A stretch of DNA of 64,000 nt from Bin80 sp965220365 (GCA_965220365.1 OZ244823.1:2170001-2234000); one strand, 5' to 3'. Numbered from the stretch's first letter, positions 47,509-59,867 are shown. Notes: generated from the sequence alone by a model not told the origin. Program-made: numbers and translations.

Positions 47509-48863
47509 GATATTAAGGAATCACTTGCGCTATGCAACAACTGGAACATCAGTTGGTTTCCGTGTTTTTCAACCATGCCCTTAAACCACATCGCTTTCCA
47601 TTTTTTTCCAGCCATAGTCAGTGGTAACAGGGGCAACGTCTGGTAACCCATTTTGATTCCAAATCAATTGTAATTTCCCCGTTGTTCCTGAGTTCAGATG
47701 CAACTCGAATGCCCTCAACCAAGGAATCAACAATCTCGAAGTTTATCTCAGCGACTTGTGCACTTAGATTTTCAAGTGCCATCTGAAGAACATTTTGCCA
47801 AGCATCGTGTGCAAAATCGGGAGGTGAATTTGGTGGTAGCTGAAGGGGAGGGATTGGCCTTAGAGCTTGAGCACTGTCAGGATGCTTCAAAAATTCTTGA
47901 CGTATATCAAATGGCTCACGAAATTTTAAGTAATCCTCAATTCCGAGATAAGCATTCCACATTAAGTCCTCCAGCTTCAGGTCCCGATCCGCTATTCGAA
48001 GGTCTAACTCCAATGCCCGTGAACGAGAAACTGCATCTCCGTGAGCGAAGAAATTCTTGTTCAAGTTTTCGGCAATTTCCTTCGCTTTAGATTTTTCGTC
48101 GGGCTCTGTCATGTGGAGGAGAAGCAACCTCTCGCCGATAGAGGATGACAATTCACTAGCTCGCTTTGCGGCACCAACATTCACAGGATCCACTGCAGAG
48201 AACAATTTGTCAATAATGGCAGAGATGTGTATTTGCTCGGTAATCTTAACATCATTGGCAAGAAAGCGTAAAAACGCACCAACATCTTCATATGCAAAGT
48301 GCCTAGGGTCTGAGTTTGGTTGGAATACAATCAACTGAGGATCAATAGGACCTAACCCAAGTTTAACGTGCGCCGTGGAAAGGCGCGTTTTCCTAGCGGG
48401 TGCGAAACCCGCCCATTAACTATCGTTCCAAATGGTAGCATTCGTAGCGTGTTATGGAGGTAACGACATAGCATGAAGCACTTCGGAGTAAACGGGCCAC
48501 ATTTAAGGTGGCTTAGCGAGCAGGCGGGCCAGAACACGCGTGAACGTCGAGCAGGCCTCGAAACGGGTAATGCGAGAGACGACCTTCCGTTAATATGGGG
48601 AAGTCTGCCATGTGATCGGGAAGCGAACGATGTATGCACCGACATGTCTCGCCGGGGTATTGACGCTGGCACGTCTGGAAGATGGAAAGCGTGGCAACAC
48701 GGGAAGCCCTATCGGTGCCTTTGCACGAGGCAAACTGGCATCCTGCGAGGGACAGGCCGGGCCGGTAGGGTGGCGGATGGGCCCGTATTACTGAAGACGC
48801 AGGGTAATGCCTGTCGAGGGAAGGGGTCCTGAATCGGGCATGGCAGGTAAAGGAAAAAGGGAC

Positions 48864-50276
<1,413 letters not shown>

Positions 50277-50360
50277 GGAAGCCGGACTGAGGCCCGGAAC
50301 GAAAGTGACGGATGAGCCACCGGATCCTAAGAGTACCGCGCCGCCCCCTGACTCTACACG

Positions 50361-50396
50361 AGGCCCCATTTTGGGGCCTTTTTTAGTTTTTTTTTT
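50361..50396 (+). terminator. Rho-independent terminator just inside the IS
   Basis: GGCCCC at 50362-50367 pairs with GGGGCC at 50373-50378 around ATTTT, and a T-rich run extends to 50396. It lies between the intron's 3' end and the transposase gene. In the intron-free IS it would be right behind the left inverted repeat and stop outside transcription from entering the transposase. Confidence 0.8.
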
Positions 50397-50537
50397 CGCC
50401 TGACCTTGGCCCCGAACCTTTGATTCCAGCCTGCATTGGCCCATTTCCTTTTGCGTCGTTCGTGGATTCGGACGATTGTAGTGCCATAATGCGTTTTCTG
50501 TGGGAACCTTCGCCGGCCCCCTTCGTTTCCTGCCATC

Positions 50538-52352
50538 ATGTTTATCCGAAAAACCATGACCCGGACCATGAAGGACGGAACCACCTATCATGCGTTCCGG
50601 CTCGTTCACAATGTCCGCTACGGCGCCAAGGTGAAGCAGGAGACGCTCCTGCATCTGGGAAGTCAATTTCCGGTCAAGGAATCCGACTGGCCTCTGCTCT
50701 GCCGCCGGATTGACGAACTTCTCCAGGGGCAGGTCTCGCTCCTGCCGCCCTTGCCCAAACCGTTGGAGGATCAGGCCGAGGCCATCGTTGGGCAGTTGTT
50801 CGCCAAGCAGGCCGAGCGGCTGCGACAGGCAAAGCTGGCCCAGGGCGAGCCACTGGATCCGAGATGGCACACGGTGGATGTCGCCTCTACCCGTATGAGC
50901 ATGGTGCGGAGTGTGGGGGTGGAACATGTGTCCTTGTGGGCCCTGAACCAGCTGGGAATCCCGAAGCTGTTGCGGGGCCTTGGGATGACGCCCAAGACCC
51001 AGCATGCGGCATTGGGGGCGATTGTCGGACGCTTGGCCAAGCCTGCTTCCGAGCGCGCAACCTATGCGTGGCTCTGTAACGAGAGCGGTCTTGGGGAATT
51101 CCTGGGAGGATCGTTCCAGCGCATGAGTTTGATGCATCTCTACCGGGCCTCCGATCAACTGGTGAAGCACCGCGATGCGATTGAATCGCAGGTATTCACC
51201 GAAGCCATGTCCCTGTTTGGATTGGGATGTACGGTGACGCTGTTGGATCTGACCAATACCTATCTGGCGGGATCGGGATCTGCCCAATCGTTGGCCAAGC
51301 GTGGGCGGTCCAAGGAGAAGCGGAATGATCGTCCTCTGATCACCTTGGCTCTGGTTCTGGATGGGAGTGGATTTGTGCGGCGCTCAAAGATCTATGCCGG
51401 CAATACGGCAGAGGCGGAGACCCTCCAAACGATGCTCCAGGAAGCGGATGCCCCGAACGAGGCCATTGTGATTATGGATCGGGGGATTGCAACCGCGGAA
51501 AACGTGCAATGGCTTCGCCAGGCCAAGTACCGATATCTGGTGATGAGTCGGGAGCGGGCCCGGGTCTTTGATCCAGCAGATCAAGAGGTGACCGAGTTGG
51601 ATAACGGCGTAGAACTGTATGAGGTCCGGGACTCGGAAGAGGTCCGGGTCTATTGTCGTTCGAGCCAACGGATCAAGAAGGAGCAAGCCATGGTGGCACG
51701 TCGTCGTGCGAAGTTTGAAGCACAGCTCACGCAGTTGGACCAGGGGTTATCCCGACCGAAGACGACGAAGAAGCTTTCGCGGATTTGGGAGCGGATTGGA
51801 CGATTCAAGAAAAGCAGTGGTGGGATTGGACAGCACTACGACATTGAGGTGATTGCCGATGAGAAGCAAGAGAAGGCGGTGCAGGTGAAGTGGCGTGCGC
51901 GGCCGAAAGCGAATTCGATGTGGACCGATCCCGGCACCTACAGCTTGAGGACCAATGTCATGGAGTTTTCCACCGCTCAGCTGTGGCAGACCTATATCAT
52001 GCTGACGGATCTGGAGGCCGTGTTCCGCTCGCTCAAGAGTGAGTTGGGATTGCGGCCTATCTTTCACCAAACCGATCAACGCACCCAAGGGCATCTGTTC
52101 ATCACTGTGCTTGCGTATCAGGTCGTACAGGTGGTGCGAACCTACCTGCGGCAACAGGGAATCTCCTGGAGTTGGACCACCATTTGCAATGTGCTCTCGT
52201 CCCAACGACGGGCTACCATCCATCAAACACGAAACGATCACGTAGCCCTGCACACGCGCCTCACCTCGGATCCCGATGCAGATCAACGCGAAATTTACGA
52301 GGCGCTGAAGATCGATCCGCGTCCACTCGAAACGGAAATCACCACGATCTGA
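50538..52352 (+). CDS. IS4-superfamily transposase (IS1634-like)
   Basis: A 604-residue DDE transposase. Signs are TLLDLTNTYLAGSG (first Asp), IYAGNTAEAETLQTML, IVIMDRGIATAENVQWLR (second Asp) and LTDLEAVFRSLKSELGLRPI for the final Glu, with FITVLAYQVVQVVRTYL after it. This is the IS1634 pattern with a long insertion before the last acidic residue. It differs clearly from the transposase at 5822-7552, so the window holds two separate members of the group. The frame is intact. Confidence 0.88.
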   Translation: MFIRKTMTRTMKDGTTYHAFRLVHNVRYGAKVKQETLLHLGSQFPVKESDWPLLCRRIDELLQGQVSLLPPLPKPLEDQAEAIVGQLFAKQAERLRQAKLAQGEPLDPRWHTVDVASTRMSMVRSVGVEHVSLWALNQLGIPKLLRGLGMTPKTQHAALGAIVGRLAKPASERATYAWLCNESGLGEFLGGSFQRMSLMHLYRASDQLVKHRDAIESQVFTEAMSLFGLGCTVTLLDLTNTYLAGSGSAQSLAKRGRSKEKRNDRPLITLALVLDGSGFVRRSKIYAGNTAEAETLQTMLQEADAPNEAIVIMDRGIATAENVQWLRQAKYRYLVMSRERARVFDPADQEVTELDNGVELYEVRDSEEVRVYCRSSQRIKKEQAMVARRRAKFEAQLTQLDQGLSRPKTTKKLSRIWERIGRFKKSSGGIGQHYDIEVIADEKQEKAVQVKWRARPKANSMWTDPGTYSLRTNVMEFSTAQLWQTYIMLTDLEAVFRSLKSELGLRPIFHQTDQRTQGHLFITVLAYQVVQVVRTYLRQQGISWSWTTICNVLSSQRRATIHQTRNDHVALHTRLTSDPDADQREIYEALKIDPRPLETEITTI

Positions 52353-52981
52353 ACAGACCCAATCCATGCCAATCGGTAGTGCCCTAATCGGCCTGAATCG
52401 GGCCGAAAGCCCCCGCTCAACGCTGGAATCAGTATTTTATGTTAAACTTGGGCTAATGAAGCATAGAAATGCATTACTATCTCGTCTGCACCTAATGCAA
52501 ACAGTGTGGCAGCACTAAACGCCATATATGGAACGAGGACATATACTTTATCAAACCGTTCTCGTAGAATAGACATCAGCTTCCATGCAACGAGAGCATC
52601 ACCACCAGTGCTGTGTATCATGACATCTACTTCCGAGGATGTTGCAATGGAATTAATCTGATCAATGAATTCTCTGACTGCTTCTCCAGTCATGTGAGAC
52701 GAAACACCGGGACGAGTACTGGTCACGTAGACAATCAGCGGTCGGCTACGGTATTCTTCGATAGCTTTATATGCTTGACATCTTCCGTTAAGATCCATGG
52801 GATTATAAAATTTGGCTAATGCTAATCCGATTAATCAATTCGCCCTGTGATTCTCATAAATACTCCAGAATTGGGAGGATTCACATTATTATTTATTATT
52901 TACATGAGTATTTACATGAGCGCATTGAGGTGTGCTGATACTCATGAACAATAGCTTTGTTTCATATAGATATCAAATATA

Positions 52982-53797
52982 TTATGCCTTCACCGCTCCC
53001 GAAACCAACCCCCGCACAAAGAGCTTACCCAATCCGATGTAAACAAGGGCAGTAGGCAGAGCAGCCACGATTGCACCTGCCATAACAACGTTCCAGTCCA
53101 CGGAAAAAGATCCAGATAGATTGTTCAGCGCAATTGTTACTGGTTGAGATTGAGGATTTGGAACTACTGTGATTCCAAAAAGGAAGTCATTCCAAATGTT
53201 GGTGAACTGAAAAATTAGTGCAACCGCAAACGCGGGTAAGGACAGGGGGAGAATGACGCGCCAGAAGGCTTCAATGATCCCCGCACCGTCAACGGTTGCT
53301 GCTTCCACGATAGAGCCGGGAATGTTGACATAAAAATTCCTGAAAATGAGTGTCGTTACAGAAACCCCGTAAACGACATGGGTGAGGACCAAGCCAGGGA
53401 GTGTGCCATACAGGTCAATCCATTGAAGAAAACGTACTAGGGGAAGCAGGATGGCCTGGTAGGGGATAAAAAAGCCAAAAAGCAGGAGAGCAAAAAGAAC
53501 TTCGGATCCACGGAAGCGCCACTTCGAGAAAATGTAACCATTCAGCGCCCCGATGATTGACGATAAGAGGGCTGCGGGAATCACCATGAAGAGGCTGTTC
53601 TTCAGGTTGGGAGAGAGCATATTCCATGCCTCTGCAAACCCCTCTATGGAGATCTGACTGGGAAATTGCCACATCGTTGCCAGACTAACGCTGGATGCAT
53701 CCCTAAAACTGTTGACGAGCATCACGTAAATCGGCAGCAGATACAGAATCACGGCAAGACCCAACCCAAACCAGAGAAGTCCACGTTTGAAACTCAT
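52982..53797 (-). CDS. Carbohydrate ABC transporter permease (MalG type)
   Basis: A 271-residue inner-membrane protein with six predicted membrane segments. The N-terminal helix is LLWFGLGLAVILYLLPIYVM. The EAA loop that docks the ATPase is near residues 170-190 (EAATVDGAGIIEAFWRVILP). The C-terminus ends FVRGLVSGAVKA, usual for the family. It overlaps the preceding permease by 4 bases (ATGA). It is the last gene of the eight-gene operon. No ATP-binding subunit is encoded in the operon, so a shared MsmK/UgpC-type ATPase from elsewhere must drive it. Confidence 0.9.
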   Translation of the reverse strand: MSFKRGLLWFGLGLAVILYLLPIYVMLVNSFRDASSVSLATMWQFPSQISIEGFAEAWNMLSPNLKNSLFMVIPAALLSSIIGALNGYIFSKWRFRGSEVLFALLLFGFFIPYQAILLPLVRFLQWIDLYGTLPGLVLTHVVYGVSVTTLIFRNFYVNIPGSIVEAATVDGAGIIEAFWRVILPLSLPAFAVALIFQFTNIWNDFLFGITVVPNPQSQPVTIALNNLSGSFSVDWNVVMAGAIVAALPTALVYIGLGKLFVRGLVSGAVKA

Positions 53798-54786
53798 GAT
53801 TCACGGTTTTTGAATGTGTGGACGAGGTAAGGGACAATGATCAGAGAAGATGCAACCAACATCACGATCGAAGCCGCGGCCCCAAGGTTGTAACGGGCTG
53901 CTTTGAACATCATCTCGAACACAAAAATCGCCGGAACATCGGTAGCAAAGCCAGGCCCGACCCCTGACATGGCAAAAACCAGGTCAAAAATCTTCAGTGA
54001 AACATGCAGCAGAATAATAATTGTGGAGATCGTGATAGGGTTCAGCATGGGAATGATCACGGATCGGTAGAGCCTCAACTCTCCCGCACCATCAATACGA
54101 GCCGCATCCCTGACTTGTGAGCTGATACCGCCGAGTCCCCCGAGATACATGGCCATGACAAATCCAGATAACTGCCAAGTGGCCGCAATGGCTACCGGGA
54201 TGAGTGCAACTGGGATTCCCCATTCAATCTGGAAAGTCATGCCGCCCGGCCAAATTTGTGACAGGAGTTGATTGACTGAAAAAACCACCGTGGGATCAGT
54301 TGTCCAACCGGGAGCTAAAGGATCCATACCGGCCGCTTCCAGAGCTTGGTTAATTCCAAGAAAGTTGAAGAACAGGTTGACCCCAGTCTCAGGGTTGAAA
54401 ATCCATCTCCATACAACCCCGGTTACAATAAAGGACAGAGCATAGGGGAAGAGAAACGTATTACGAAAGAACCCCTTGCCGGCAATTTGGCGGTCCAGAA
54501 GGATTGCGAGCCCGAGACCAATGCTGATTGCCAGACCAATAAAAAGCACCGTGAATACAAGAGTATTCCTTAGATCTGCCTGGAAGCGCGGCATCGCCAG
54601 CATATCTGCATACGTTTGCCAAAGTGGGTCACGTAGAGACAAGTCTACAGCAAGAGTACGCCAGTTTGTGAGGGAGAAAAAGAAGCTTGTCCCGATAAAT
54701 CCATAGATAAAGATGGCTGTCAAGAGAAGCGATGGCAGCAGGATGAGGATTCCTTTATGTCGGGACAGCCAGCGAGTATGGATCAT
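53794..54786 (-). CDS. Carbohydrate ABC transporter permease (MalF type)
   Basis: A 330-residue permease. It starts with a membrane helix (GILILLPSLLLTAIFIYGFI), has the characteristic large first periplasmic loop, and carries the EAA-type loop DAARIDGAGELRLYRSVIIP about residues 228-247. It partners with the MalG-type permease that follows. The stop of the binding-protein gene lies 3 bases before its start, so the three transport genes are one unit. Confidence 0.9.
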   Translation of the reverse strand: MIHTRWLSRHKGILILLPSLLLTAIFIYGFIGTSFFFSLTNWRTLAVDLSLRDPLWQTYADMLAMPRFQADLRNTLVFTVLFIGLAISIGLGLAILLDRQIAGKGFFRNTFLFPYALSFIVTGVVWRWIFNPETGVNLFFNFLGINQALEAAGMDPLAPGWTTDPTVVFSVNQLLSQIWPGGMTFQIEWGIPVALIPVAIAATWQLSGFVMAMYLGGLGGISSQVRDAARIDGAGELRLYRSVIIPMLNPITISTIIILLHVSLKIFDLVFAMSGVGPGFATDVPAIFVFEMMFKAARYNLGAAASIVMLVASSLIIVPYLVHTFKNRES

Positions 54787-54789
54787 GCG

Positions 54790-56049
54790 TTACATGCCAA
54801 ACCCGGATGCTTTTGCTTCACGCGCGAGCATTTCAGTGAAGGCTTCCACATCGCGTCGAACAACAAAATCTGTCAACGCATCATTGAGTGACTGCTGGAA
54901 GTCCGCTGGTGCGGCTGAGCCGTGGATCACTGTTGGCACAGCAATGCTCTTGGCGTATTCATCCATCGCCCACTGCAGGTACGGGCCAAAGCGGGAACGA
55001 TCACAGTCATTGCGTGCGCAGATAGATCCCTTGATGAGATTAAAATTCTCCTGAACAACACGATCTCCCATGATTCGGAGCATATCGAGGGTTTCTTCGG
55101 GGTGAGGTGCATTTTCAGCGAGGGTAAACCCATCGGTAACCAGTATATGAACTCCTTCTGTCCCAGGATGGGCAACCCAGCCAAAGTCAATGTTTTCCGT
55201 CAGGCCATCGCGGATTAATTCCCCATAGACCCAGTCTCCCATGGAATAGAAGGCACAGTCGCCGTCTGCCATTTTATCGGCTGCCTGATCCCATGAGAGT
55301 GCCGCATGATCGTCATTCAGGTAATTGAGTAGCCGACCGTAGGTGTGCACAGCCTCTATCACATCGGGGTCTCTAAAACTAGTCGTTCCGTTCCACAGGC
55401 CCTGATAGCGCTCAGGTCCAATCGTGCCGGTGAGTGTATTTTCAAGCATAATGCCGGTAGCCCAGATTCCCGTGTCTCCCATACATAAGGGGGCAACTTC
55501 CGTATTCTGGAGATCTTCGGCAATTTCGAACAGTTCTTCAATACTCAATGCATCCCCGACAGAGATGTTGTACTCCTCAAGTACAGGTTTATTGTACCAG
55601 AGCGTATTACTGCGATGAAGATTCAAGACGACCAGATAGGGCTCACCATCTTTACTTATCATATCAATAAGGGATGGTGAGAACAGTTCATACCATCCTT
55701 CGGCATCATAGAGGTCCTTCACCGATGCAGCAAACCCGGTATCGACATATTGGCCCATGAGTTCCGCTCCGTGATGGGTTTGCCACGTATCGGGTGGGTT
55801 TCCTCCTACAAGTCGAGTTTGAAGCACAGGGCGGGCAGTTGAACCGCCACCACCGGCAATCGAAGCATTGATCACCTCAATATCGGGGTACAGATTTCGA
55901 TAGGCTTCAAGTACAGTTTCCAATGCAGATGCTTCGCTTCCGGAAGTCCACCAAGTAAAGACCTCGACCTGTTTTTCTGAACTAGTCTCATTACCGCTCT
56001 GACATGCAGCCAAAAGCAGGATAGAAAGAAATAGATAATGGATACGCAT
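54790..56049 (-). CDS. Carbohydrate ABC transporter substrate-binding lipoprotein
   Basis: A 419-residue family 1 solute-binding protein. The start at 56049 gives a proper lipoprotein signal (YLFLSILLLAACQSGN), with the lipobox LAAC near residue 16; the longer open frame upstream overlaps the dehydrogenase gene and is not family-like. VEVFTWWTSGSEASALETVL and GGNPPDTWQTHHGAELMGQY resemble GtsA/glucose-type binding proteins. It captures a sugar or related compound in the periplasm for the two permeases. Confidence 0.88.
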   Translation of the reverse strand: MRIHYLFLSILLLAACQSGNETSSEKQVEVFTWWTSGSEASALETVLEAYRNLYPDIEVINASIAGGGGSTARPVLQTRLVGGNPPDTWQTHHGAELMGQYVDTGFAASVKDLYDAEGWYELFSPSLIDMISKDGEPYLVVLNLHRSNTLWYNKPVLEEYNISVGDALSIEELFEIAEDLQNTEVAPLCMGDTGIWATGIMLENTLTGTIGPERYQGLWNGTTSFRDPDVIEAVHTYGRLLNYLNDDHAALSWDQAADKMADGDCAFYSMGDWVYGELIRDGLTENIDFGWVAHPGTEGVHILVTDGFTLAENAPHPEETLDMLRIMGDRVVQENFNLIKGSICARNDCDRSRFGPYLQWAMDEYAKSIAVPTVIHGSAAPADFQQSLNDALTDFVVRRDVEAFTEMLAREAKASGFGM

Positions 56050-56062
56050 AGTGTATACAGTA

Positions 56063-57517
56063 TTACAGCCACGAACTCTGGTGCTCACCAGTATGAAGCT
56101 GAACGGTTTTGAGCTCGGTGAACTCATCTGTAGAGAAGCGCCCCAGTTCACGTCCAAGTCCACTATCTCTATAGCCACCAAAGGGCAGTTCAGCATGCCC
56201 CTCCATAAAACAATTGATCCAGATCGTTCCCGCACGAATTTTACGACTCACTTCAAAGGCGGTGTCCACATTCGAAGTCCAGAGACCGGCGCTCAGCCCG
56301 TAGGTGGTGTCATTGGCAATCTGTATCGCCTCCTCTGTTGTTTTGAACGTCAAGATGGACAGTACTGGACCGAAGATCTCCTCTTGTGCAATCGGCATCT
56401 CAGGTGTCACACCGTCAAATATGGTAGGTTCAAAAAACCGTCCATTTAGAGTTGGGATCCTGTTTCCACCGATTCGAAGCTTCGCACCAAGATCGGCACC
56501 ACTCTGGACATATTGATGAATCTTTTGAAGTTGCGGCTCATTGATGATCGCTCCGACTTTAATGTCTTCAGAAAGCGGATCTCCGACAGGCACAGTGCGT
56601 GCTAGCTCAAGGATACGTTCGGTAAACTCTTCTGCAATGCTTTCCTGTAAGAGTAGGCGACTGCCACTGTTACAGCATTCTCCCATGTTAAAGTATACCC
56701 CGAACACGACCGGATCGAGTGCTGCATCTAAATCCGCATCGGCAAAGATGATATGAGGGTTCTTCCCACCTAGTTCCAGGGAGCAGCGTTTGAGGTTTTT
56801 TCCGGCGGCTGCAGCGACTTTACGCCCAACTGCAGTTGATCCAGTGAACGAAATCACATCAATGTCCTCGTGTTCTGCAAGGCTTGCACCAACCGGGTCC
56901 CCAAACCCGGTTACAATATTAATCACCCCTGAAGGGACACCGGCTTCGTGCGCTAAAGAAGCCAGCTTCAGGGTTGTGCCTGGAGTCAACTCACTGGGTT
57001 TGATGACCGCCGTACAGCCAACTGCGAGTGCAAACGGCAATTTCTGGCTGATGATCAGGAGTGGAAAATTCCATGGTGTAATCAGTCCCACGACCCCGGC
57101 AGGCTCGCGTAACACCAGCCCGAGCTTGTTTTCACCAAGGTTATTGTACACTTCTCCTATGGTGTGGCGAGCGAGTGTCGCTGCATAGCGCCATAGATCC
57201 ACGGCAGTCTCCATTTCTCCCCTTGCCTGTGTGATGGGCTTTCCGCTTTCAAGAGTTTCCAGTTTGGCCAACTCGTCACAGTGGGAATGAATCAGATCTG
57301 CAGTTGCATTCAGAACCTGTGCACGCTCCTGGCCGGACATGCATGGCCAGAGGCCGGAATCAAATGCTACGCGTGCGGATTGCACAGCCGCGTGCACATC
57401 CTGCTCCGTTCCAAGCGCATAGTCATCAACTGTCGTGTCATGCGCGGGGCTGACCGTGGTAAAGAGATCTCCTCGCTCACTACGAACGAATTTTCCATCA
57501 ATCCAATGTTTTCCCAT
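56063..57517 (-). CDS. NAD(P)-dependent aldehyde dehydrogenase (betaine-aldehyde type)
   Basis: A 484-residue aldehyde dehydrogenase. The nucleotide and substrate blocks are VVGLITPWNFPLLIISQKL, FTGSTAVGRKVAAAAG and LELGGKNPHIIFADADLD (catalytic Glu region), and the nucleophile block is NMGECCNSGSRLL. Its overall wording is closest to betaine- and gamma-glutamyl-type aldehyde dehydrogenases. Its ATG overlaps the stop of the GMC gene, a single base shared. The neighbouring GMC dehydrogenase would supply the aldehyde, so the pair should oxidise an alcohol to an acid. The exact substrate is not visible. Confidence 0.88.
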   Translation of the reverse strand: MGKHWIDGKFVRSERGDLFTTVSPAHDTTVDDYALGTEQDVHAAVQSARVAFDSGLWPCMSGQERAQVLNATADLIHSHCDELAKLETLESGKPITQARGEMETAVDLWRYAATLARHTIGEVYNNLGENKLGLVLREPAGVVGLITPWNFPLLIISQKLPFALAVGCTAVIKPSELTPGTTLKLASLAHEAGVPSGVINIVTGFGDPVGASLAEHEDIDVISFTGSTAVGRKVAAAAGKNLKRCSLELGGKNPHIIFADADLDAALDPVVFGVYFNMGECCNSGSRLLLQESIAEEFTERILELARTVPVGDPLSEDIKVGAIINEPQLQKIHQYVQSGADLGAKLRIGGNRIPTLNGRFFEPTIFDGVTPEMPIAQEEIFGPVLSILTFKTTEEAIQIANDTTYGLSAGLWTSNVDTAFEVSRKIRAGTIWINCFMEGHAELPFGGYRDSGLGRELGRFSTDEFTELKTVQLHTGEHQSSWL

Positions 57518-59112
57518 TAGATTTCTCCTTTAATCATCGCCGCTCCTTTTTCACCGATCATGATTGAAGTTGCTTGTGTATTGCCGCTAATTAAGCGAGG
57601 CATGATAGATGCATCAATTACACGCAGGGATTCAATACCGTGAACAGAGAGTTGCAAATCTACGACAGCTTGGTCATCCGTTCCCATTTTACAGGATCCT
57701 ACAGGGTGGTAATCATTTTTCGACCACTTTTGAATGTAAGCTTTGATGTCTTCATCACTTTGCGTTTCTGGGCCTGGTAGTATTTCCCGGGAGATGTACT
57801 GTTGAAAAGAGGGGGCAGATAGGATGCGTCTTCCCCATTTGAACCCTTCCATAGATACTCTGAGGTCATAGGGGTCATCGAGAAAATTTGGATCAATGGC
57901 AGGGTCTTCCAACGGATCATTGCTACGTAGTGTGAGAGATCCAATGCTGCGTGGACGCAGATTACAGGTATTGATCGTAAGACCATGGCCTTTAATAGAC
58001 ATACGGCCATGATCTACCACATACGCAGGCAGGCAATGGATTTGGATATCTGGGGAGCGAACCTCGGGGGAGCTTTTCAGAAAGCATCCGGCTTCGCATA
58101 CGGATGCCGTGACCGGCCCTGTTTTATATAACAAGTACTGGATACCGTGCAAAATTGCACGATTCCATCGGTCATGTCCGTTGTAGCTGACAGGTTTGCT
58201 GGATTCAGCTGCCAGATACACGTCCATATGGTCCTGGAAATTTTTCCCCACTCCTGGGAGATCATGCTCGACTTGAATTCCAAGGGGTTTTAGCTCATCT
58301 GCCGGTCCAATTCCAGAAAGCAATAGAAGCTTTGGGGAGTTTACCGCCCCTCCGCTCAGGATAACCTCTCGCTCGGCATGAACTTGGACTCTGGCTTTGT
58401 TTTTGGCGTATTCAATTCCGATTGCCCGCCCATTCTTAAGAAGAATACGTGTTGCCACTGCACGGGTCAGGATCGTAAGATTGGTTTTTTGAGGCCGCAG
58501 GAATGCGGTGGCTGCACTTTCTCTGCGTACATTGCGCTGCGTTACCTGGTAATAGCTTACCCCTGACTGGCGTGTGCCATTCAAGTCGGGATTATAACGG
58601 ATTCCCACTTCCTGTGCGGATCGGACAAATGCACGGGATAATGGGTTCGACTGTACCTGATCCGCCACATTGAGTGGGCCGCCACGCCCATGAAATTCGT
58701 CGACAAACCGCTCGTTGTTTTCGGATTTTTTGAAATAGGGAAGGACGTCATTATATCCCCAACCCTGGCAACCCAAGTCACGCCATTCTTCATAATCCAA
58801 GCGATGTCCTCGAATATAGATCATCGCATTAATGGATGTACTTCCACCGAGCGTCCGTCCTTGCGGATAGTGCATCTCACGGTGATTCAGGTGTTTTTGA
58901 GGGACGGTTTTAAAGCACCAATTCACGTTTTTTCCCGTCAATTTGGCAAAGCCTGCAGGCATATGAATCAGAGGTGACCTGTCTGGAGGGCCCGCTTCAA
59001 GCAATAATACCCGAACGCTCGGATCTTCAGCAAGACGATGAGCGACAACACATCCAGCTGCTCCCGCCCCCACGATTATATAATCAAATGATTCGGTCAA
59101 AGCCTTCATCAA
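57517..59112 (-). CDS. GMC-family dehydrogenase (choline dehydrogenase-like)
   Basis: A 531-residue FAD enzyme. FAD site FDYIIVGAGAAGCVVAHRLA at residues 9-28, then LLLEAGPPDRS; GMC signature 1 PQGRTLGGSTSINAMIYIRG; signature 2 ILSGGAVNSPKLLLLSGIGP; C-terminal catalytic part NDYHPVGSCKMGTDDQAVV and ISGNTQATSIMIGEKGA. It is of BetA length and type, oxidising a primary alcohol. The start overlaps the stop of the hydratase gene by 4 bases. Choline is possible, but the sugar-type importer in the operon favours another polyol. Confidence 0.88.
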   Translation of the reverse strand: MMKALTESFDYIIVGAGAAGCVVAHRLAEDPSVRVLLLEAGPPDRSPLIHMPAGFAKLTGKNVNWCFKTVPQKHLNHREMHYPQGRTLGGSTSINAMIYIRGHRLDYEEWRDLGCQGWGYNDVLPYFKKSENNERFVDEFHGRGGPLNVADQVQSNPLSRAFVRSAQEVGIRYNPDLNGTRQSGVSYYQVTQRNVRRESAATAFLRPQKTNLTILTRAVATRILLKNGRAIGIEYAKNKARVQVHAEREVILSGGAVNSPKLLLLSGIGPADELKPLGIQVEHDLPGVGKNFQDHMDVYLAAESSKPVSYNGHDRWNRAILHGIQYLLYKTGPVTASVCEAGCFLKSSPEVRSPDIQIHCLPAYVVDHGRMSIKGHGLTINTCNLRPRSIGSLTLRSNDPLEDPAIDPNFLDDPYDLRVSMEGFKWGRRILSAPSFQQYISREILPGPETQSDEDIKAYIQKWSKNDYHPVGSCKMGTDDQAVVDLQLSVHGIESLRVIDASIMPRLISGNTQATSIMIGEKGAAMIKGEI

Positions 59113-59867
59113 TCCCCTTTATATTCCGGTTCTCTTCGCTCCAGGAAGCTGTTCACACCTTCCTTTCCATCGTTTGTGTATGCACTGAGTGAGCCAGCGA
59201 TGGATTCAAGAGGGGCACAATCTCCATCCAGCATCTGCTTTGCAATTTGTACAGCAACAGGAGCATTCTTGGCAATCGCCTCGGCCAATTCGCCGCCCGC
59301 AGAGGGGAGCTTATCTAATGGGCATGCTTTGGTTACCAATCCCCAGGCCAACGCTGTTTGTGCATCAATGGGACTGCCTGTCAGGACCATTGCTTTGGCT
59401 CGGGCAATACCGATGGTTTTGGATAGCCGTGCGGTGCCGCCCCATCCGGGGACCGTCGCAATTTTCACTTCCGGCATTGCAAAGGAGACATGGTTTGCAG
59501 CAATACGGATATCACATGCCAGAGCGAGTTCAAGCCCTCCACCAAATGCGTAACCATTGAGGAGGGCGATCACCGGCGGTCGCAGGTTTGCCAGTCGCTG
59601 CAGAATACGCTGTCCCCTCGGGATCCACTGCTTCCACATTCCAAGTGCATCTAACGCTGCCCATGCTTTGATATCCGCCCCGGCACAGAAAGCTTTTTCT
59701 CCTGTACCTGTGAGAATGACTACGCGAAGATCACTGTTTGACTCGAGGGTTGCAAGATGAGCATCAAGTGTTTCCAGCATCGAAGGATCAATCGCATTGC
59801 GTTTTTCCGGGCGATTGAGAGTCAATGTTGCCAGATGACCTGTAATTTCAAGTTCAACGTGACTCAT
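59109..59867 (-). CDS. Enoyl-CoA hydratase/isomerase family protein
   Basis: A 252-residue crotonase-fold enzyme. Oxyanion-hole segments are AFCAGADIKAW and NGYAFGGGLELALACDIRIA; the catalytic region has MPEVKIATVPGWGGTARLSK. Glu in MPEV is at the position of a catalytic glutamate in hydratases. It acts on a CoA thioester, which the adjacent CoA-transferase could provide. It overlaps both neighbours (4 bases downstream and 14 bases upstream), so the operon is translationally packed. Confidence 0.88.
   Translation of the reverse strand: MSHVELEITGHLATLTLNRPEKRNAIDPSMLETLDAHLATLESNSDLRVVILTGTGEKAFCAGADIKAWAALDALGMWKQWIPRGQRILQRLANLRPPVIALLNGYAFGGGLELALACDIRIAANHVSFAMPEVKIATVPGWGGTARLSKTIGIARAKAMVLTGSPIDAQTALAWGLVTKACPLDKLPSAGGELAEAIAKNAPVAVQIAKQMLDGDCAPLESIAGSLSAYTNDGKEGVNSFLERREPEYKGD

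Noticed and set aside
48473..48832. Open frames before the reverse transcriptase
   Set aside because: They lie in the structured RNA domains of the group II intron and have no protein family character.
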